DNA of 34,901 bases from Candidatus Nanoarchaeia archaeon (GCA_028279765.1 JANQND010000011.1:94976-129876); one strand, 5' to 3'. Positions 7,239 to 15,799 are shown, counted from the stretch's first letter. Numbers and translations are program-made. The notes: generated from the sequence alone by a model not told the origin.

Positions 7239-8399
7239 ATGCCAAAAATAACCTATTTTACGTCAGAGAGCGTAACCGAGGGCCACCCGGATAAAGTGTG
7301 TGACCAGATTAGCGATGCTATCCTTGATTCGATGCTTGAACAGGATCCGAATTCCCGTGTTGCTGCAGAATGCCTTACGACTACTGGTACTGTGCATGTA
7401 GCAGGCGAGGTAACAACCAAAGCGTATGTTGATGTGCAAAAAGTAGTGCGGGATACCCTCAAGGATATCGGATATATTAACCCTAAGTTCGGCATTGATT
7501 ATGCTGATGCCGGCGTGTGGAGCGCGATCCATGAGCAAAGCGCTGACATTTCCCAGGGAGTAACTGAAGGAGAAGGTGCTGATAAAGAGCAGGGTGCAGG
7601 AGATCAGGGCATGATGTTTGGGTTTGCCTGTGATGAGACCGAAGAACTGATGCCGTTTCCAATTACTATGGCGCACAAACTAACTGCCAGGCTTGCCGCA
7701 GTTCGGAAACTGGGAATCATTAAAGATTTGGGGCCGGATGGAAAAAGCCAGGTGAGCGTTCGCTATGTCGATGGTAAAGTGGACAAAATCACTGCTATCG
7801 TCATCGCCCAGCAGCACCTGGATACAGTTGAGGAAGAAGAGCTGCGCAAAGAGATCAAAGAAAAAGTTATTGATGAAGTGTGCAGTAAGTGGATTGACAG
7901 TGAGACAGAAATCCATATCAATTCTACGGGGAAGTTCGTGATTGGCGGCCCGCATGGTGATGCAGGACTTACCGGTCGAAAAATCATTGTAGATACCTAT
8001 GGCGGCATGGGCCGGCATGGAGGAGGCGCGTTCTCCGGAAAGGACCCATCCAAGGTTGATCGCAGCGCAGCATACATGTCCCGTTATGTAGCGAAGAATG
8101 TTGTTGCGGCAGGGCTTGCAACTAAATGTGAAGTACAACTGAGCTATTCCATTGGTGTTGCGAAACCAACTTCAGTTAATGTAGATACCTTCGGAACAGG
8201 AACGGCCTCTGATGAGGCGATCTCCAAGGCGGTTGCTTCTGTGTTTGATCTGCGGCCAAAGGCGATCATTGAGCAACTGAAACTGAAACGGCCTATTTTT
8301 AGAAAAACCGCAGCCTATGGCCATTTTGGCCGGGATGATCCTGATTTTACCTGGGAGAAGACCGATAAGGCTGACGAGCTGAAGAAAGCCTGCGAGTAA
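7239..8399 (+). CDS. metK: S-adenosylmethionine synthetase, bacterial type
   Basis: 386 residues, the usual length of the bacterial/eukaryotic enzyme. It makes S-adenosylmethionine from methionine and ATP. Signatures visible in order: [19 protein letters not shown] at the N-terminus (ATP-binding His), the [14 protein letters not shown] strand, the [12 protein letters not shown] loop near residue 120, [20 protein letters not shown], and the phosphate-binding [19 protein letters not shown]. Most archaea use the unrelated-looking archaeal MAT instead, so a bacterial-type gene suggests lateral transfer. It is preceded by a strong GGAGG ribosome binding site and followed by T-rich runs (8400-8435) that should terminate transcription. 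The divergent neighbour is an XRE-CBS regulator. Confidence 0.97.
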   Translation: MPKITYFTSESVTEGHPDKVCDQISDAILDSMLEQDPNSRVAAECLTTTGTVHVAGEVTTKAYVDVQKVVRDTLKDIGYINPKFGIDYADAGVWSAIHEQSADISQGVTEGEGADKEQGAGDQGMMFGFACDETEELMPFPITMAHKLTARLAAVRKLGIIKDLGPDGKSQVSVRYVDGKVDKITAIVIAQQHLDTVEEEELRKEIKEKVIDEVCSKWIDSETEIHINSTGKFVIGGPHGDAGLTGRKIIVDTYGGMGRHGGGAFSGKDPSKVDRSAAYMSRYVAKNVVAAGLATKCEVQLSYSIGVAKPTSVNVDTFGTGTASDEAISKAVASVFDLRPKAIIEQLKLKRPIFRKTAAYGHFGRDDPDFTWEKTDKADELKKACE

Positions 8400-8440
8400 G
8401 GTTTTTTTATTTTTTCTTTGTTTTTTTTCTTTCTTTTCGA
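8400..8440 (+). terminator. T-rich terminator after metK
   Basis: Several runs of 5-8 T follow the metK stop codon immediately, the form of archaeal intrinsic termination. No stem is needed or seen. Confidence 0.5.
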
Positions 8441-8610
8441 AATTCCTACTTATCCTAGTCTATCTAAAATTTATCCCTTTTTACAAGTAAGGTTATTATA
8501 GTTATTTATCCGGGAACCAAAATTAGGTAGAAGTAATTTATACTTTATTGGGGGTATGAATAATAAAAATTTTGGCGTAGCTTTTGCTATGCTCAACGGG
8601 GGAGACTGAA

Positions 8611-9006
8611 ATGGTATCGAAAAAAATAGTTCTTGTTTTACTGGTGGTTTTATTGTCCATGCTGGTGTATGGCGCAACAGCGTTTACGCGCGTTGCTGCG
8701 AATGTTGATTTACAGGAGTTTTCTGCCCGTGAATATAAGCTGAAAATTGATAAGAAGGACTATGCGCTTGATTATGGTGATTGGGGGAAATGCTCGCATG
8801 TTCCTGGAAATCGCTCTTTGGTGATTTTTTGTGATTCTCGTTATGACGGTAATAACGACGGGGTTTGTTCGTCTGGTGAATCCTGCGTCAGTTTTATCGT
8901 GTCTAAATCCGGCGTGCAGCGGGTAGTTCGCAATTCTGCTGATTCGTTTTCTGAAAACGATGAGAGTTTCTTTTTGGAGAAATTGTCTGTTGAGGTGAGC
9001 AGATGA
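8611..9006 (+). CDS. Small exported protein with acidic Asp/Asn loop
   Basis: 131 residues if started at the ATG at 8611, which has a GGGGGA Shine-Dalgarno just upstream. A longer TTG-initiated frame from 8584 is less likely because it would bury this site. Residues 1-25 form a signal peptide (KKIVLVLLVVLLSMLVYGATAF). The mature part contains YDGNNDGVCSSGESC, whose spacing of Asp/Asn resembles a calcium-binding EF/dockerin-like loop, flanked by Cys that may form disulfides. Its stop overlaps the next start (ATGA). Family not recognised. Confidence 0.7.
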   Translation: MVSKKIVLVLLVVLLSMLVYGATAFTRVAANVDLQEFSAREYKLKIDKKDYALDYGDWGKCSHVPGNRSLVIFCDSRYDGNNDGVCSSGESCVSFIVSKSGVQRVVRNSADSFSENDESFFLEKLSVEVSR

Positions 9007-9329
9007 GATCGAAAGTAGTTTTGTTTTTGATGACTTGCGTCCTGTTTTCTTCTTTTGCTTTTGCTGCAGTGAATGATAGTATTACGCATTACTATGATTT
9101 TGAGGAGTCTGGTTCCTTTCCGGATAGGGTTGGAACTATCAGCGGGACCCCGATTAATGGGCCTACTGCTAATCAACCTGGGATAATTGGATACTCCTAT
9201 CTCTTTGATGGCACTAATGATGAAGCAAGGATCGAAAATGAATATCTATTTCCAACCGTTGAAGAATTATTTACGTTCGCAGAAGAAAAGGGATTTTGTA
9301 AACGCAGTGATTTTATTCAGGACGAATAA
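9003..9329 (+). pseudogene. Truncated LamG-like exported protein
   Basis: A signal peptide (residues 1-21) is followed by the first third of a LamG/concanavalin-like domain: HYYDFEESGSFPDRVGTISG, then GYSYLFDGTNDEARIEN. A full LamG domain needs about 150 residues, but only about 65 are present. The last 25 residues (TVEELFTFAEEKGFCKRSDF...) look unrelated, and the base composition becomes more AT-rich near 9240. I read this as the 5' part of a surface-protein gene cut by a rearrangement. It overlaps the preceding gene by ATGA, so the pair once formed an operon. It may still be translated as a 108-residue protein. Confidence 0.6.
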
Positions 9330-9480
9330 TTTCTATTCTTATTGTTTTCAGTAACATCCTATTTGTGGCTCATGCTAAATTAGTAGACAGACCAATTAGG
9401 ATCGATCACATACATAATCATAAATTGTTTATATTTGTTATACTTACTCTACTTATGGACACCAAAATCCCTTACGTGAA

Positions 9481-9492
9481 CTTTATAAATAC
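9481..9492 (+). promoter_or_regulatory. TATA box of the nuclease gene
   Basis: CTTTATAAATAC is centred 26 bases before the ATG at 9512, consistent with a leaderless transcript. The stretch 9330-9480 before it shows nothing recognisable. Confidence 0.6.
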
Positions 9493-9511
9493 GAAATAAT
9501 TAACTCAACGT

Positions 9512-10321
9512 ATGCCAAAGCGAGTTCAATCACCAAGCTCTATTAATACGTACAAGCAGTGTGCACGAAAGTATTTCTATCAATATATTCTCAAATTACC
9601 TACCAAACCATCTATTCATTTAATCAGAGGATCTATTGTGCATGAAATCCTGGAACACTTCTTCTCTTTAGACACCGCTGCATTCGATGAGCAGGAATAT
9701 GCTTTTGGTCTGAGATCTTATGTGACTGCACAACTATTGAAACTCTGGAAACAGAACCAGAAGAGATTATCTTCTCTGGGCCTCACAGCCCAGGAACTGG
9801 AACACTATCTGATAGATTCACAGGACCAGCTGCATCGCTTTGTGGAACGTTTCTGCAAGAGAATAGCAGACAAAATGTCCCAGGGATTAAGCTTTGCAGA
9901 AGCATTCAAACATCTTACTCCAAGAGTGGAAGAGGAAATAAAAAACACTGAATTTTCGGTGAGAGGATTTATTGATGCGATTCATGAGAGCGATGACAAG
10001 ATAGTTATCATGGATTATAAGACCAGTAAAAAGGATGAGTTAACCGAAGCATATCGATTGCAATTAGCCATTTATGCTTTATTATACTATGAAAAACATC
10101 ATAAACTCCCTGACAAGGTCGGGATTGATTTTTTGAAATTCGGTGAACAAACATTAGAAGTAGACGAGGCAATGGTAGAATATGCAAAAAGAGAAATTCG
10201 ATTTATCCATGAACACACCGAATCAGCAGAAATCAATGATTACGAGCGCACTATCACTCCCTTATGCAAATGGAACGGCGGGCAGTGCGATTTTTATGAT
10301 GTGTGCAAGCCACACGGTTAG
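9512..10321 (+). CDS. PD-(D/E)XK nuclease, Cas4/RecB-like, with 4Fe-4S cysteines
   Basis: 269 residues. The nuclease core is visible: H44 in GSIVHEILE, D155 in GFIDAI, D168-Y-K170 (the D-x-K core), and Q184-xxx-Y188 of the RecB QxxxY motif. Four cysteines placed as in Cas4 and AddB (C17, then C252, C259 and C265 at the end) should hold an iron-sulfur cluster. Such enzymes are single-strand DNA exonucleases in repair or CRISPR adaptation. No CRISPR array, cas1 or helicase gene is in the window, so a repair role is more likely than adaptation. It is transcribed alone from a leaderless promoter and converges with the next gene. Confidence 0.9.
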   Translation: MPKRVQSPSSINTYKQCARKYFYQYILKLPTKPSIHLIRGSIVHEILEHFFSLDTAAFDEQEYAFGLRSYVTAQLLKLWKQNQKRLSSLGLTAQELEHYLIDSQDQLHRFVERFCKRIADKMSQGLSFAEAFKHLTPRVEEEIKNTEFSVRGFIDAIHESDDKIVIMDYKTSKKDELTEAYRLQLAIYALLYYEKHHKLPDKVGIDFLKFGEQTLEVDEAMVEYAKREIRFIHEHTESAEINDYERTITPLCKWNGGQCDFYDVCKPHG

Positions 10322-10326
10322 CCTAG

Positions 10327-10746
10327 CTACTTATCTTCTCTTACATACTTAATCTCATACACTCCTGCGCCCAAATCCTGCAGAATAATCGTATACTGCT
10401 TGTCCATGGGACCTTTCAGAGACTTGGTGCGAAATTGTGTAGTTGTGGTATATGTCTTGCCATCCACAACAAACCCAATGAATTTGAATGAATTTTTATC
10501 TGTTATTACCGGATACCCTTCAACCGTGGGATACGAGAGAGAAGAGAGAAATCCCTTTACAAATTCGAGCACTTCCTGTTTCTTAGGATCGTTAGAAATA
10601 TCAATCGGCTCAGGGATGGGCTCATCGAATTGCTCGAGTATCTCCTGCTTTTCTATGGCCCTGCCCGTTTTTGGAATGTCCTGTTCTTTGCAGGCGGCGA
10701 GTAGGAGAATGCTGATAAAAATGCTCACTGCTATGGTTTGCCTCAT
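10327..10746 (-). CDS. Lipoprotein of unknown function
   Basis: 139 residues. The start MRQTIAVSIFISILLLAAC ends in a lipobox (LLAAC), predicting a lipid-anchored protein on the outer face of the membrane. The mature part has a Pro/Glu linker (EPIPEPIDIS) and a compact alpha/beta region ending in YEIKYVRE. Its ATG overlaps the stop of the upstream helical gene (ATGA), so it is the last gene of the minus-strand operon that begins at 12599. Family not recognised. Confidence 0.75.
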   Translation of the reverse strand: MRQTIAVSIFISILLLAACKEQDIPKTGRAIEKQEILEQFDEPIPEPIDISNDPKKQEVLEFVKGFLSSLSYPTVEGYPVITDKNSFKFIGFVVDGKTYTTTTQFRTKSLKGPMDKQYTIILQDLGAGVYEIKYVREDK

Positions 10747-11141
10747 TTCTCGCTCCTCTTGAGTATTCGAAGAATACAGAGGTTTTGTGCAAGCTGTAGT
10801 TTTGTTAGTACTGCATAGGCATCGGAGAGATCATGCTTCTTTCGCTTCTTCTCTATTTTTTTGGTCCAGTTTATTACTTCAGATGCAATGTCGCGGATTC
10901 GCTTTAAGTAGGTCTCTTCTTCTTTGAAGGCAGAATTTTTTGCAATGTTTCTGACTACCTTGCAGAGGTTGGTCACCCTGCCATAGTTTTTTGCATTCAG
11001 GTTATCCTCTGCTCTCATCACTCCAGTATAAAGTCTGATATAAAAAATAATCTTTGCATTAACATATTTTTCCTGCTTTGGAAGAATAAAATCCATCAGC
11101 TTATTGAGATTGATGGAAATATCCTTATTTATGGGAACCAT
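10743..11141 (-). CDS. Small all-helical hypothetical protein
   Basis: 132 residues, rich in Lys, Leu and Asn, with helical heptads over most of its length and no membrane segment. It begins 13 bases inside the end of the amidohydrolase gene and overlaps the lipoprotein start by four bases, so translation through the operon is coupled. I do not recognise the family. Confidence 0.65.
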   Translation of the reverse strand: MVPINKDISINLNKLMDFILPKQEKYVNAKIIFYIRLYTGVMRAEDNLNAKNYGRVTNLCKVVRNIAKNSAFKEEETYLKRIRDIASEVINWTKKIEKKRKKHDLSDAYAVLTKLQLAQNLCILRILKRSEK

Positions 11142-11932
11142 TTTGCAATGTTTCCTCCGAGTATTTTACGAATCTGATTTGCACTTTTTCCCAGGGTAAT
11201 TGCCGTATCAATGACCCCTTCCAGTGCAACGTCCATTGCATAGTAGGGAATGTCTGAGCCATAAGAGATTTTTTGATAATCTACGCGTTTCATCAATTCA
11301 AATATGTCAAAAATCTTGCAGGTGGATGTATCAAAAATCACATTGTCCAGCTTGGCAACTTTTTTAATCACGTTATCCAAATCGGGAAACCCTGCGTGGC
11401 CAACGATCATGCGCAGCTTGGGATACGTTTTGAAAATCTTGACTAAGTCGTCTGCGATCTCTTCGAGGCCAAACCCGGCATGCACTAAAATGACGAGGTT
11501 GTGCTTTTGGCACTCTTTATAGAGCTTCATGGCCTTTGGCGAGGCAAGCTTGAAATCCTGCGAGCGCGGATGAAGCTTGACCCCTTTGAAGCCCTGAGAC
11601 ACTCTTAATGCAAACTCATCACTCCATTTGTAGTTTGGATTAAGGCGAAAGAAGGGAATAAAGCGGTCGCTGTAGACTTTTGCAGCAAGTAAAATCTCAT
11701 CATTTGGGACGTTAAAGTCCTTGTCATTGCGCGGATCATTAAGCGGAAAAACAATTGCCTTATCGATCTTGTCGCGATCCATCATCTTGACGAGCTTGTC
11801 TGCGGTCATGCGATGACCGTCTTTGTCCAGGCCGATGTGGGTATGGCAATCAATAATCTGAACATTTTCAAATATTTCTTCATAGATACCAATATTCTCA
11901 GAAGTGACCGAGTACTTAGACCAGGATGGCAT
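11129..11932 (-). CDS. Amidohydrolase-family (amidohydro-rel) metal-dependent hydrolase
   Basis: 267 residues folding as a TIM barrel of the amidohydrolase-2 type. The metal ligands are visible: H30-T-H32 at the first strand (DCHTHIGL), H151 (LVHAGFG), H179 (VGHAGFPDL) and D227 (YGSDIPY). The length suits decarboxylase/lactonase members rather than TatD. The substrate is unknown. Its ATG comes one base after the TAA of the channel gene upstream. That places a hydrolase, a channel, a helical protein and a lipoprotein in one operon, which does not by itself tell a pathway. Confidence 0.88.
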   Translation of the reverse strand: MPSWSKYSVTSENIGIYEEIFENVQIIDCHTHIGLDKDGHRMTADKLVKMMDRDKIDKAIVFPLNDPRNDKDFNVPNDEILLAAKVYSDRFIPFFRLNPNYKWSDEFALRVSQGFKGVKLHPRSQDFKLASPKAMKLYKECQKHNLVILVHAGFGLEEIADDLVKIFKTYPKLRMIVGHAGFPDLDNVIKKVAKLDNVIFDTSTCKIFDIFELMKRVDYQKISYGSDIPYYAMDVALEGVIDTAITLGKSANQIRKILGGNIAKWFP

Positions 11933-11933
11933 T

Positions 11934-12599
11934 TTATCGGATTTTTCTCTTCAGTTTTTTGATTACTGGCTTAAGCTCGTCCTTGAGGCTTAGCCCAAGG
12001 CCAATTCCCAGTGCCAATGAAAACGTAATAAGCACGGAGCCGACAATCATGATGAAGATGTTTTGTGCAAGGTCTGTCTTTATCCCCAACTGCTCAATAG
12101 CAGTAAAGATGATAACAACAACTAAAATTGCCTTGATGACATTTGCAATGATCTGGACATACCTGTTTTTGATTTCCAGGATTTTATGCACAATAAAATC
12201 TATGAACACTAATCCGATGATAATGATCGTAATACTCAGAATGAGGCTCGGAAGCCAATCTACTAACCTGTTGATGAATGAGGAAAGAATTCCCAGGTTC
12301 AAAAAATATACTGCTTCATTGAGGAACAGGATGAATACATACCATTTGAGGATAGTCCCCAGAAGCTTTGCGAGGCTGGTGTCACCGAGACTGTCATGGA
12401 GGTCCAGTTTTCGTAGCTTCTTATCAATATTTACCTTATACAATATTTTCTTGAGCAAGAACCCAAGGAATGTTGATATGAAATATCCAATAATAAGGAT
12501 AAGAATGAACCAGATAACACCAGGCAGGATAGCCTGCAGATTGGTTCCTAATTGATAGAGTGGTTGTAGAAATATATTGGCGGGAGCGAGCAATTCCAT
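11934..12599 (-). CDS. TM-helix-repeat (MscS-related) membrane channel protein
   Basis: 221 residues with about five hydrophobic segments. Two similar motifs, ILPGVIWFILILIIGYFIS and LPSLILSITIIIIGLVFID, followed by helix-and-KILE-type ends, match the conserved TM-helix repeat seen in small MscS-like channels. The Gly-rich C-terminal helix (LALGIGLGLSLKDELK) corresponds to the pore helix. It lacks the large cytoplasmic beta domain of MscS. Expected role: mechanosensitive or small-ion conductance in the cytoplasmic membrane. It is the first gene of a four-gene operon and has a GAGGT ribosome binding site. Confidence 0.8.
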   Translation of the reverse strand: MELLAPANIFLQPLYQLGTNLQAILPGVIWFILILIIGYFISTFLGFLLKKILYKVNIDKKLRKLDLHDSLGDTSLAKLLGTILKWYVFILFLNEAVYFLNLGILSSFINRLVDWLPSLILSITIIIIGLVFIDFIVHKILEIKNRYVQIIANVIKAILVVVIIFTAIEQLGIKTDLAQNIFIMIVGSVLITFSLALGIGLGLSLKDELKPVIKKLKRKIR

Positions 12600-12620
12600 T
12601 TTTTGTACCTCTTTTAATAA

Positions 12621-12657
12621 CTAGTATAGATATTAATATACTAGGGTATATTTAAAT
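12621..12657 (-). promoter_or_regulatory. Promoter and palindrome of the channel/amidohydrolase operon
   Basis: A TATTTAAATA box (12648-12657) is followed, in the direction of transcription, by an inverted repeat with arms CTAGTATA and TATACTAG (12621-12644) that covers the expected transcription start near 12627. The position suits a repressor site; the factor is unknown. Confidence 0.5.
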
Positions 12658-12700
12658 ATTTTGATTTTGCCCTTTTTTTGCTACTCTGTAAGAAGGAAAA

Positions 12701-13288
12701 TTACTCTCTGTGATGATTCAGCCGGCAAATCCTGAGAAAATTCTCAAGAATCTTTTCTCCGATCTCCCCGGATGCTTCCGGATGAAACTGCGTAGTGTAA
12801 ATCGGCTTTTTTTTGTGCTTCATGGCTGCAATTGAGCAGGATGGTGAGCGTGCGGTTACTTCAAAATTAAACGGAGCCTTGCAGGCACAGTCGATATAGG
12901 CCTGATATGAGGGGAATACTCTTGGAAGCCCGGTAAAGAGTCTGGTTCGTTTTTTGATCGTGATCATCTCTTCTCCATGTATTCTTTTGGGCAATTTCCT
13001 GATATGCCCATCAAAGCTCTCTACGATGCTTTGATGACCGAAACAAATGCCCAGCACAGGAACATTGAGGTCAAGCAGCAGGGCGAAATTAATCGTAACA
13101 TTTTCAATATTGATTTTTTTGTCGTAGAGCAGCGGACCGCCGCTTAATATCACACCTTTGTAGCGATGCTTGAAGATTGTTTCTAAACGGGATTTGCGGG
13201 TAGCAACCTGAAAGTTCACCCCTTTTTTCTTTAAGAATTTCCTGAGCTTTGCCGTATGGATGCTTCCGTTATCTACGATAAGAATCAT
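12701..13288 (-). CDS. Class I glutamine amidotransferase (GMP synthase subunit A-like)
   Basis: 195 residues of a single class I GATase domain. The nucleophile is C82 in GICFGHQ, and the catalytic pair is H169 and E171 in QFHPEAS. The oxyanion strand reads ILSGGP at 47-52. Length and order match the free-standing GMP synthase glutaminase subunit of archaea, which passes ammonia to the ATP pyrophosphatase subunit. However, no such partner is nearby and the SYQAYID segment differs from the usual SHGD motif. The exact acceptor is therefore open, and a GATase for another synthase is possible. The promoter box CTATTAAATAC (13310-13320) indicates a leaderless mRNA. Confidence 0.8.
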   Translation of the reverse strand: MILIVDNGSIHTAKLRKFLKKKGVNFQVATRKSRLETIFKHRYKGVILSGGPLLYDKKINIENVTINFALLLDLNVPVLGICFGHQSIVESFDGHIRKLPKRIHGEEMITIKKRTRLFTGLPRVFPSYQAYIDCACKAPFNFEVTARSPSCSIAAMKHKKKPIYTTQFHPEASGEIGEKILENFLRICRLNHHRE

Positions 13289-13332
13289 ATGGATATTTCT
13301 TCAGTGAAAGAGTATTTAATAGTTTAGGTTGT

Positions 13333-13500
13333 GCCGGCTCTGTTGAAAATCTACGCTAACGCTCTGATTAGTAGCTGTAAAATCCCTAACGTCTTAACAG
13401 AAGGCTGACATCTCCGGCGGAGCCAACCCTCTGTCAGCTCACAATTTTCCTAAATAGGATTTTACCTTTGGCTACTAATGACATTTTCAACAGAGCCGGC
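13333..13500. repeat. Multi-hairpin element, family A, copy 2 (168 bp)
   Basis: Terminal inverted repeat of 18 perfect bases, GCCGGCTCTGTTGAAAAT (13333-13350 with 13483-13500). The inner stems match copy 1: ATTAGTAGC/GCTACTAAT (13367-13375 with 13471-13479), GTAAAATCC/GGATTTTAC (13377-13385 with 13457-13465), GCTGACA/TGTCAGC (13404-13410 with 13432-13438), and CTCC-GGC-GGAG (13412-13422) followed by CCAACCCTC. One pair in the first stem changes from C-G in copy 1 to T-A here, on both sides. It sits between the promoters of the divergent GATase and GCS2 genes. Confidence 0.88.
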
Positions 13501-13556
13501 TATGCGATTTTCTTAATCGCTAACTATTTAAAGCACACTCTGCTCATAGTTCCTCT

Positions 13557-14903
13557 ATGGCTGCACGCAAGTCACTGAAACGCTCTATGTCAGGAGAAGA
13601 AATGGAATTCTTCATCCTGAATAATAAAGGATATATGGTTAATGATGCAGCAAAGCTGCGCTCCATTGCCAGGAAAAAGCACCCTTCTCTTCAATTATTT
13701 CCTGAGGCAGGGAAAAACATGGTAGAGATTTCTTCTTTTCCTTCTGTGAATGTGCTGCACACGCTTGTTGATCTTATCGAAAAACTGAAAGCACTGATTG
13801 AAGTTGCAGACTCCAATGAGTATCTCATTTACCCTAATGCAACCTATCCGGGGCTGGCCAAGACAGAGCTTACTAATCAGAGAAAGTTTGAGCTGCAGTC
13901 TATTCTTTTTGGGAATGATCGGGCGCTTCAGGCAACGCTGGTCGCAGGTTTTCATTATCACTATACGCTTCCCCGGGGGGTTTTCGACCATAAACTCAAA
14001 TTCATCAAGCCCACGATTAAATCAAAATTTGCCCAGGCGATGATTGACAGTTATAACCTGGGTATTGCCCTGGACCCTGCGATCACCACCCTGATGCAGA
14101 GCTCTCCCTTTGTGCAGGGAAAATTTCTTGCCAAGGATTCACGCATGCTGATTTATCGCGGAGGAAAGAAACTCAACTATTTTTTGGGGAAGTACAGCCA
14201 GCATCAGGCTCTTGGCGCACTTCCTCCCTACAAGCAAACGCTCAGTGACCTGCAGTTTAGCCTCAAGAAACGGCAAAGTATCTGGAAAGAGATGATGATT
14301 AAGACGGGACTTGACCCCCGCTCATCTATTCGAAAGGATAACATCCTTGAGTTTACCTGGAACCCTGTTCGTATCAGCCGGCTGGGTACTCTTGAGTTGA
14401 GAGGAATGGACATGAACCACCCCAAGAGGACTATGGCTATGGCATCACTTCTCAAATTTGTTTTCCGTCAGATTTATCGTGACTTATACCGCGTTATGCC
14501 CTCTGATATTGGCATGAAAGAACCCTTCAAAATAGAGGGAAATATTATTCATATTCCCCCTCATACCTATGTGAGAAACGAGCTGCAGAAAGAGGCAGCC
14601 TATAATGGCTTTGAAAACAAACAAGTGCACAATTATACGAGCAGGTTCTTTCGCTTTGCTAAGCAGTTTGTCGATAAAAATTATTATCCCGTGCTTCGGC
14701 CGCTGCAGCAAATGATTACGAACAAGCAAACGGTTTCTGATACTATCCTTAAGCGTATCAAAAAGATGGGCTATGGCAAAAGAAGTAAACTGCCTAATGA
14801 GGTAGCAGCGGAGTGCGCACTCAAGAGCTGCGAGCGGCTGCTTGAAGAAGTGGACGCAACGGAGAAAAACCTCTACAGGGCCTATGATATGGAGATGCGT
14901 TAA
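13557..14903 (+). CDS. GCS2-type glutamate-cysteine ligase-like carboxylate-amine ligase
   Basis: 448 residues. The ATP-grasp-like GCS2 fold is marked by GEEMEF near residue 13-18, FHYHYTLP (H133, H135) and TLELRGMDMN (E280, R282, D285), which bind ATP-magnesium and the carboxylate substrate. Members join glutamate to cysteine or other amines in ATP-dependent ligation; YbdK-like proteins have weak activity with unclear substrates. A gene for the second glutathione-type step is not seen. The start at 13557 follows a CTATTTAAAG box by 28 bases, so the mRNA is leaderless. It is divergent from the GATase gene, with the family A element between. Confidence 0.85.
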   Translation: MAARKSLKRSMSGEEMEFFILNNKGYMVNDAAKLRSIARKKHPSLQLFPEAGKNMVEISSFPSVNVLHTLVDLIEKLKALIEVADSNEYLIYPNATYPGLAKTELTNQRKFELQSILFGNDRALQATLVAGFHYHYTLPRGVFDHKLKFIKPTIKSKFAQAMIDSYNLGIALDPAITTLMQSSPFVQGKFLAKDSRMLIYRGGKKLNYFLGKYSQHQALGALPPYKQTLSDLQFSLKKRQSIWKEMMIKTGLDPRSSIRKDNILEFTWNPVRISRLGTLELRGMDMNHPKRTMAMASLLKFVFRQIYRDLYRVMPSDIGMKEPFKIEGNIIHIPPHTYVRNELQKEAAYNGFENKQVHNYTSRFFRFAKQFVDKNYYPVLRPLQQMITNKQTVSDTILKRIKKMGYGKRSKLPNEVAAECALKSCERLLEEVDATEKNLYRAYDMEMR

Positions 14904-14909
14904 ACTTCT

Positions 14910-15230
14910 TTATAGCTCAGGCCTCTGCTTTGTCAACTCAGAGAGATAGATTTTTTTCATTTCTCCTTCTTTTGACATCTCCAGCATAATAAATCGTGAC
15001 TTCCCCTGAGATTCAACTTTATAGAGTACCCGGTACCGCTCATCATTGTAGTAGAAGGTAAGCGCGGTGATGTTGTAGGAATCAAAAACGATCCCCTGTG
15101 TCCCTATTGCTGCATGCGAGCGAATGAATTGCTCTCCATGATCAATAGCATCATTCATGCTAAGAGCTGACACTGCCGGAAGAGCGGTGAAAATGCATAT
15201 AATCAGTGCTCCTATGATACGTCTGTTCAT
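14910..15230 (-). CDS. Small exported hypothetical protein
   Basis: 106 residues. A signal peptide spans about residues 1-23 (RRIIGALIICIFTALPAVSA). The mature part predicts a helix and then three or four strands (ITALTFYYNDERYRVLYKVES, SRFIMLEMSKEG), the look of a small PepSY-like or cystatin-like fold, but I cannot assign it. It converges with the GCS2 gene, six bases between stops. Confidence 0.65.
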   Translation of the reverse strand: MNRRIIGALIICIFTALPAVSALSMNDAIDHGEQFIRSHAAIGTQGIVFDSYNITALTFYYNDERYRVLYKVESQGKSRFIMLEMSKEGEMKKIYLSELTKQRPEL

Positions 15231-15356
15231 TACTGCCTACCCCCAGCTATTGCTTTGCTGTTTGCCGTATAAAAAGTTTTCTGAAGCACACATACAGTAG
15301 GTACTCACTGCCCAATTAATACTAAGTATTATTAAATTGTGAAAAAATATATAGGT

Positions 15357-15689
15357 ATGGCAGCAGAAGAGACAGAGAATACCCGAAAATATCTTCTGGT
15401 TCTCAGAGAAAAGGTCTTGTCAGACTGCAGGTCGGATCAGGCGTTCTGGACCTGCAGGGGGCATATTATACGAAATCTGCCTGAGCTTGCTAATGCGATT
15501 GAGGCTATGAATGAGTGGGCATTTGTGTATCATGTTAATGATGAAAACCAAAAGAATGATTTTGCCCAATGGATTAAAGATGTTTTACAGGACGGGTCGC
15601 TTGCGCATCAATTAAAAAAAACCAGAGACAAAAAACAGTACCTGAAAATCATTAAGAGCCGTATTGAAGAACTGGAATCAGTTGACTGA
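15357..15689 (+). CDS. DUF5752-family protein
   Basis: 110 residues from the ATG at 15357. A GTG six codons earlier is less likely, because the AT-rich box around 15327-15335 is then too close. The pattern GHIIRNLPELANAIEAMNEWAFVYHVN followed by NDFAQWIKDVLQDGSLAHQL matches DUF5752, a small helical domain found alone or attached to glycosyl enzymes in archaea. No catalytic motif is evident. The function is unknown. The gene stands alone. Confidence 0.7.
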   Translation: MAAEETENTRKYLLVLREKVLSDCRSDQAFWTCRGHIIRNLPELANAIEAMNEWAFVYHVNDENQKNDFAQWIKDVLQDGSLAHQLKKTRDKKQYLKIIKSRIEELESVD

Positions 15690-15799
15690 TCGTTTTGTAT
15701 TTTACCTCCTTTCTTAAAAGATTATCCACTGCCATTCTCAGTTATCCAGTAGTTCGCATAGCGTTTAATAACCAGTGACCATATCTCCTCTATTTTGTC

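Noticed and set aside
7263-8138. Antisense frames of 137 and 152 residues within metK
   Set aside because: They are shadows of a clear metK reading frame, with no start signals or family match.
8584-8610. TTG start for the exported protein
   Set aside because: The ATG at 8611 has a Shine-Dalgarno directly upstream and begins a normal signal peptide.
13326-13507. Target-site duplication around family A copy 2
   Set aside because: The flanking bases continue the inverted repeat (GCC/GGC) and do not form a direct repeat.
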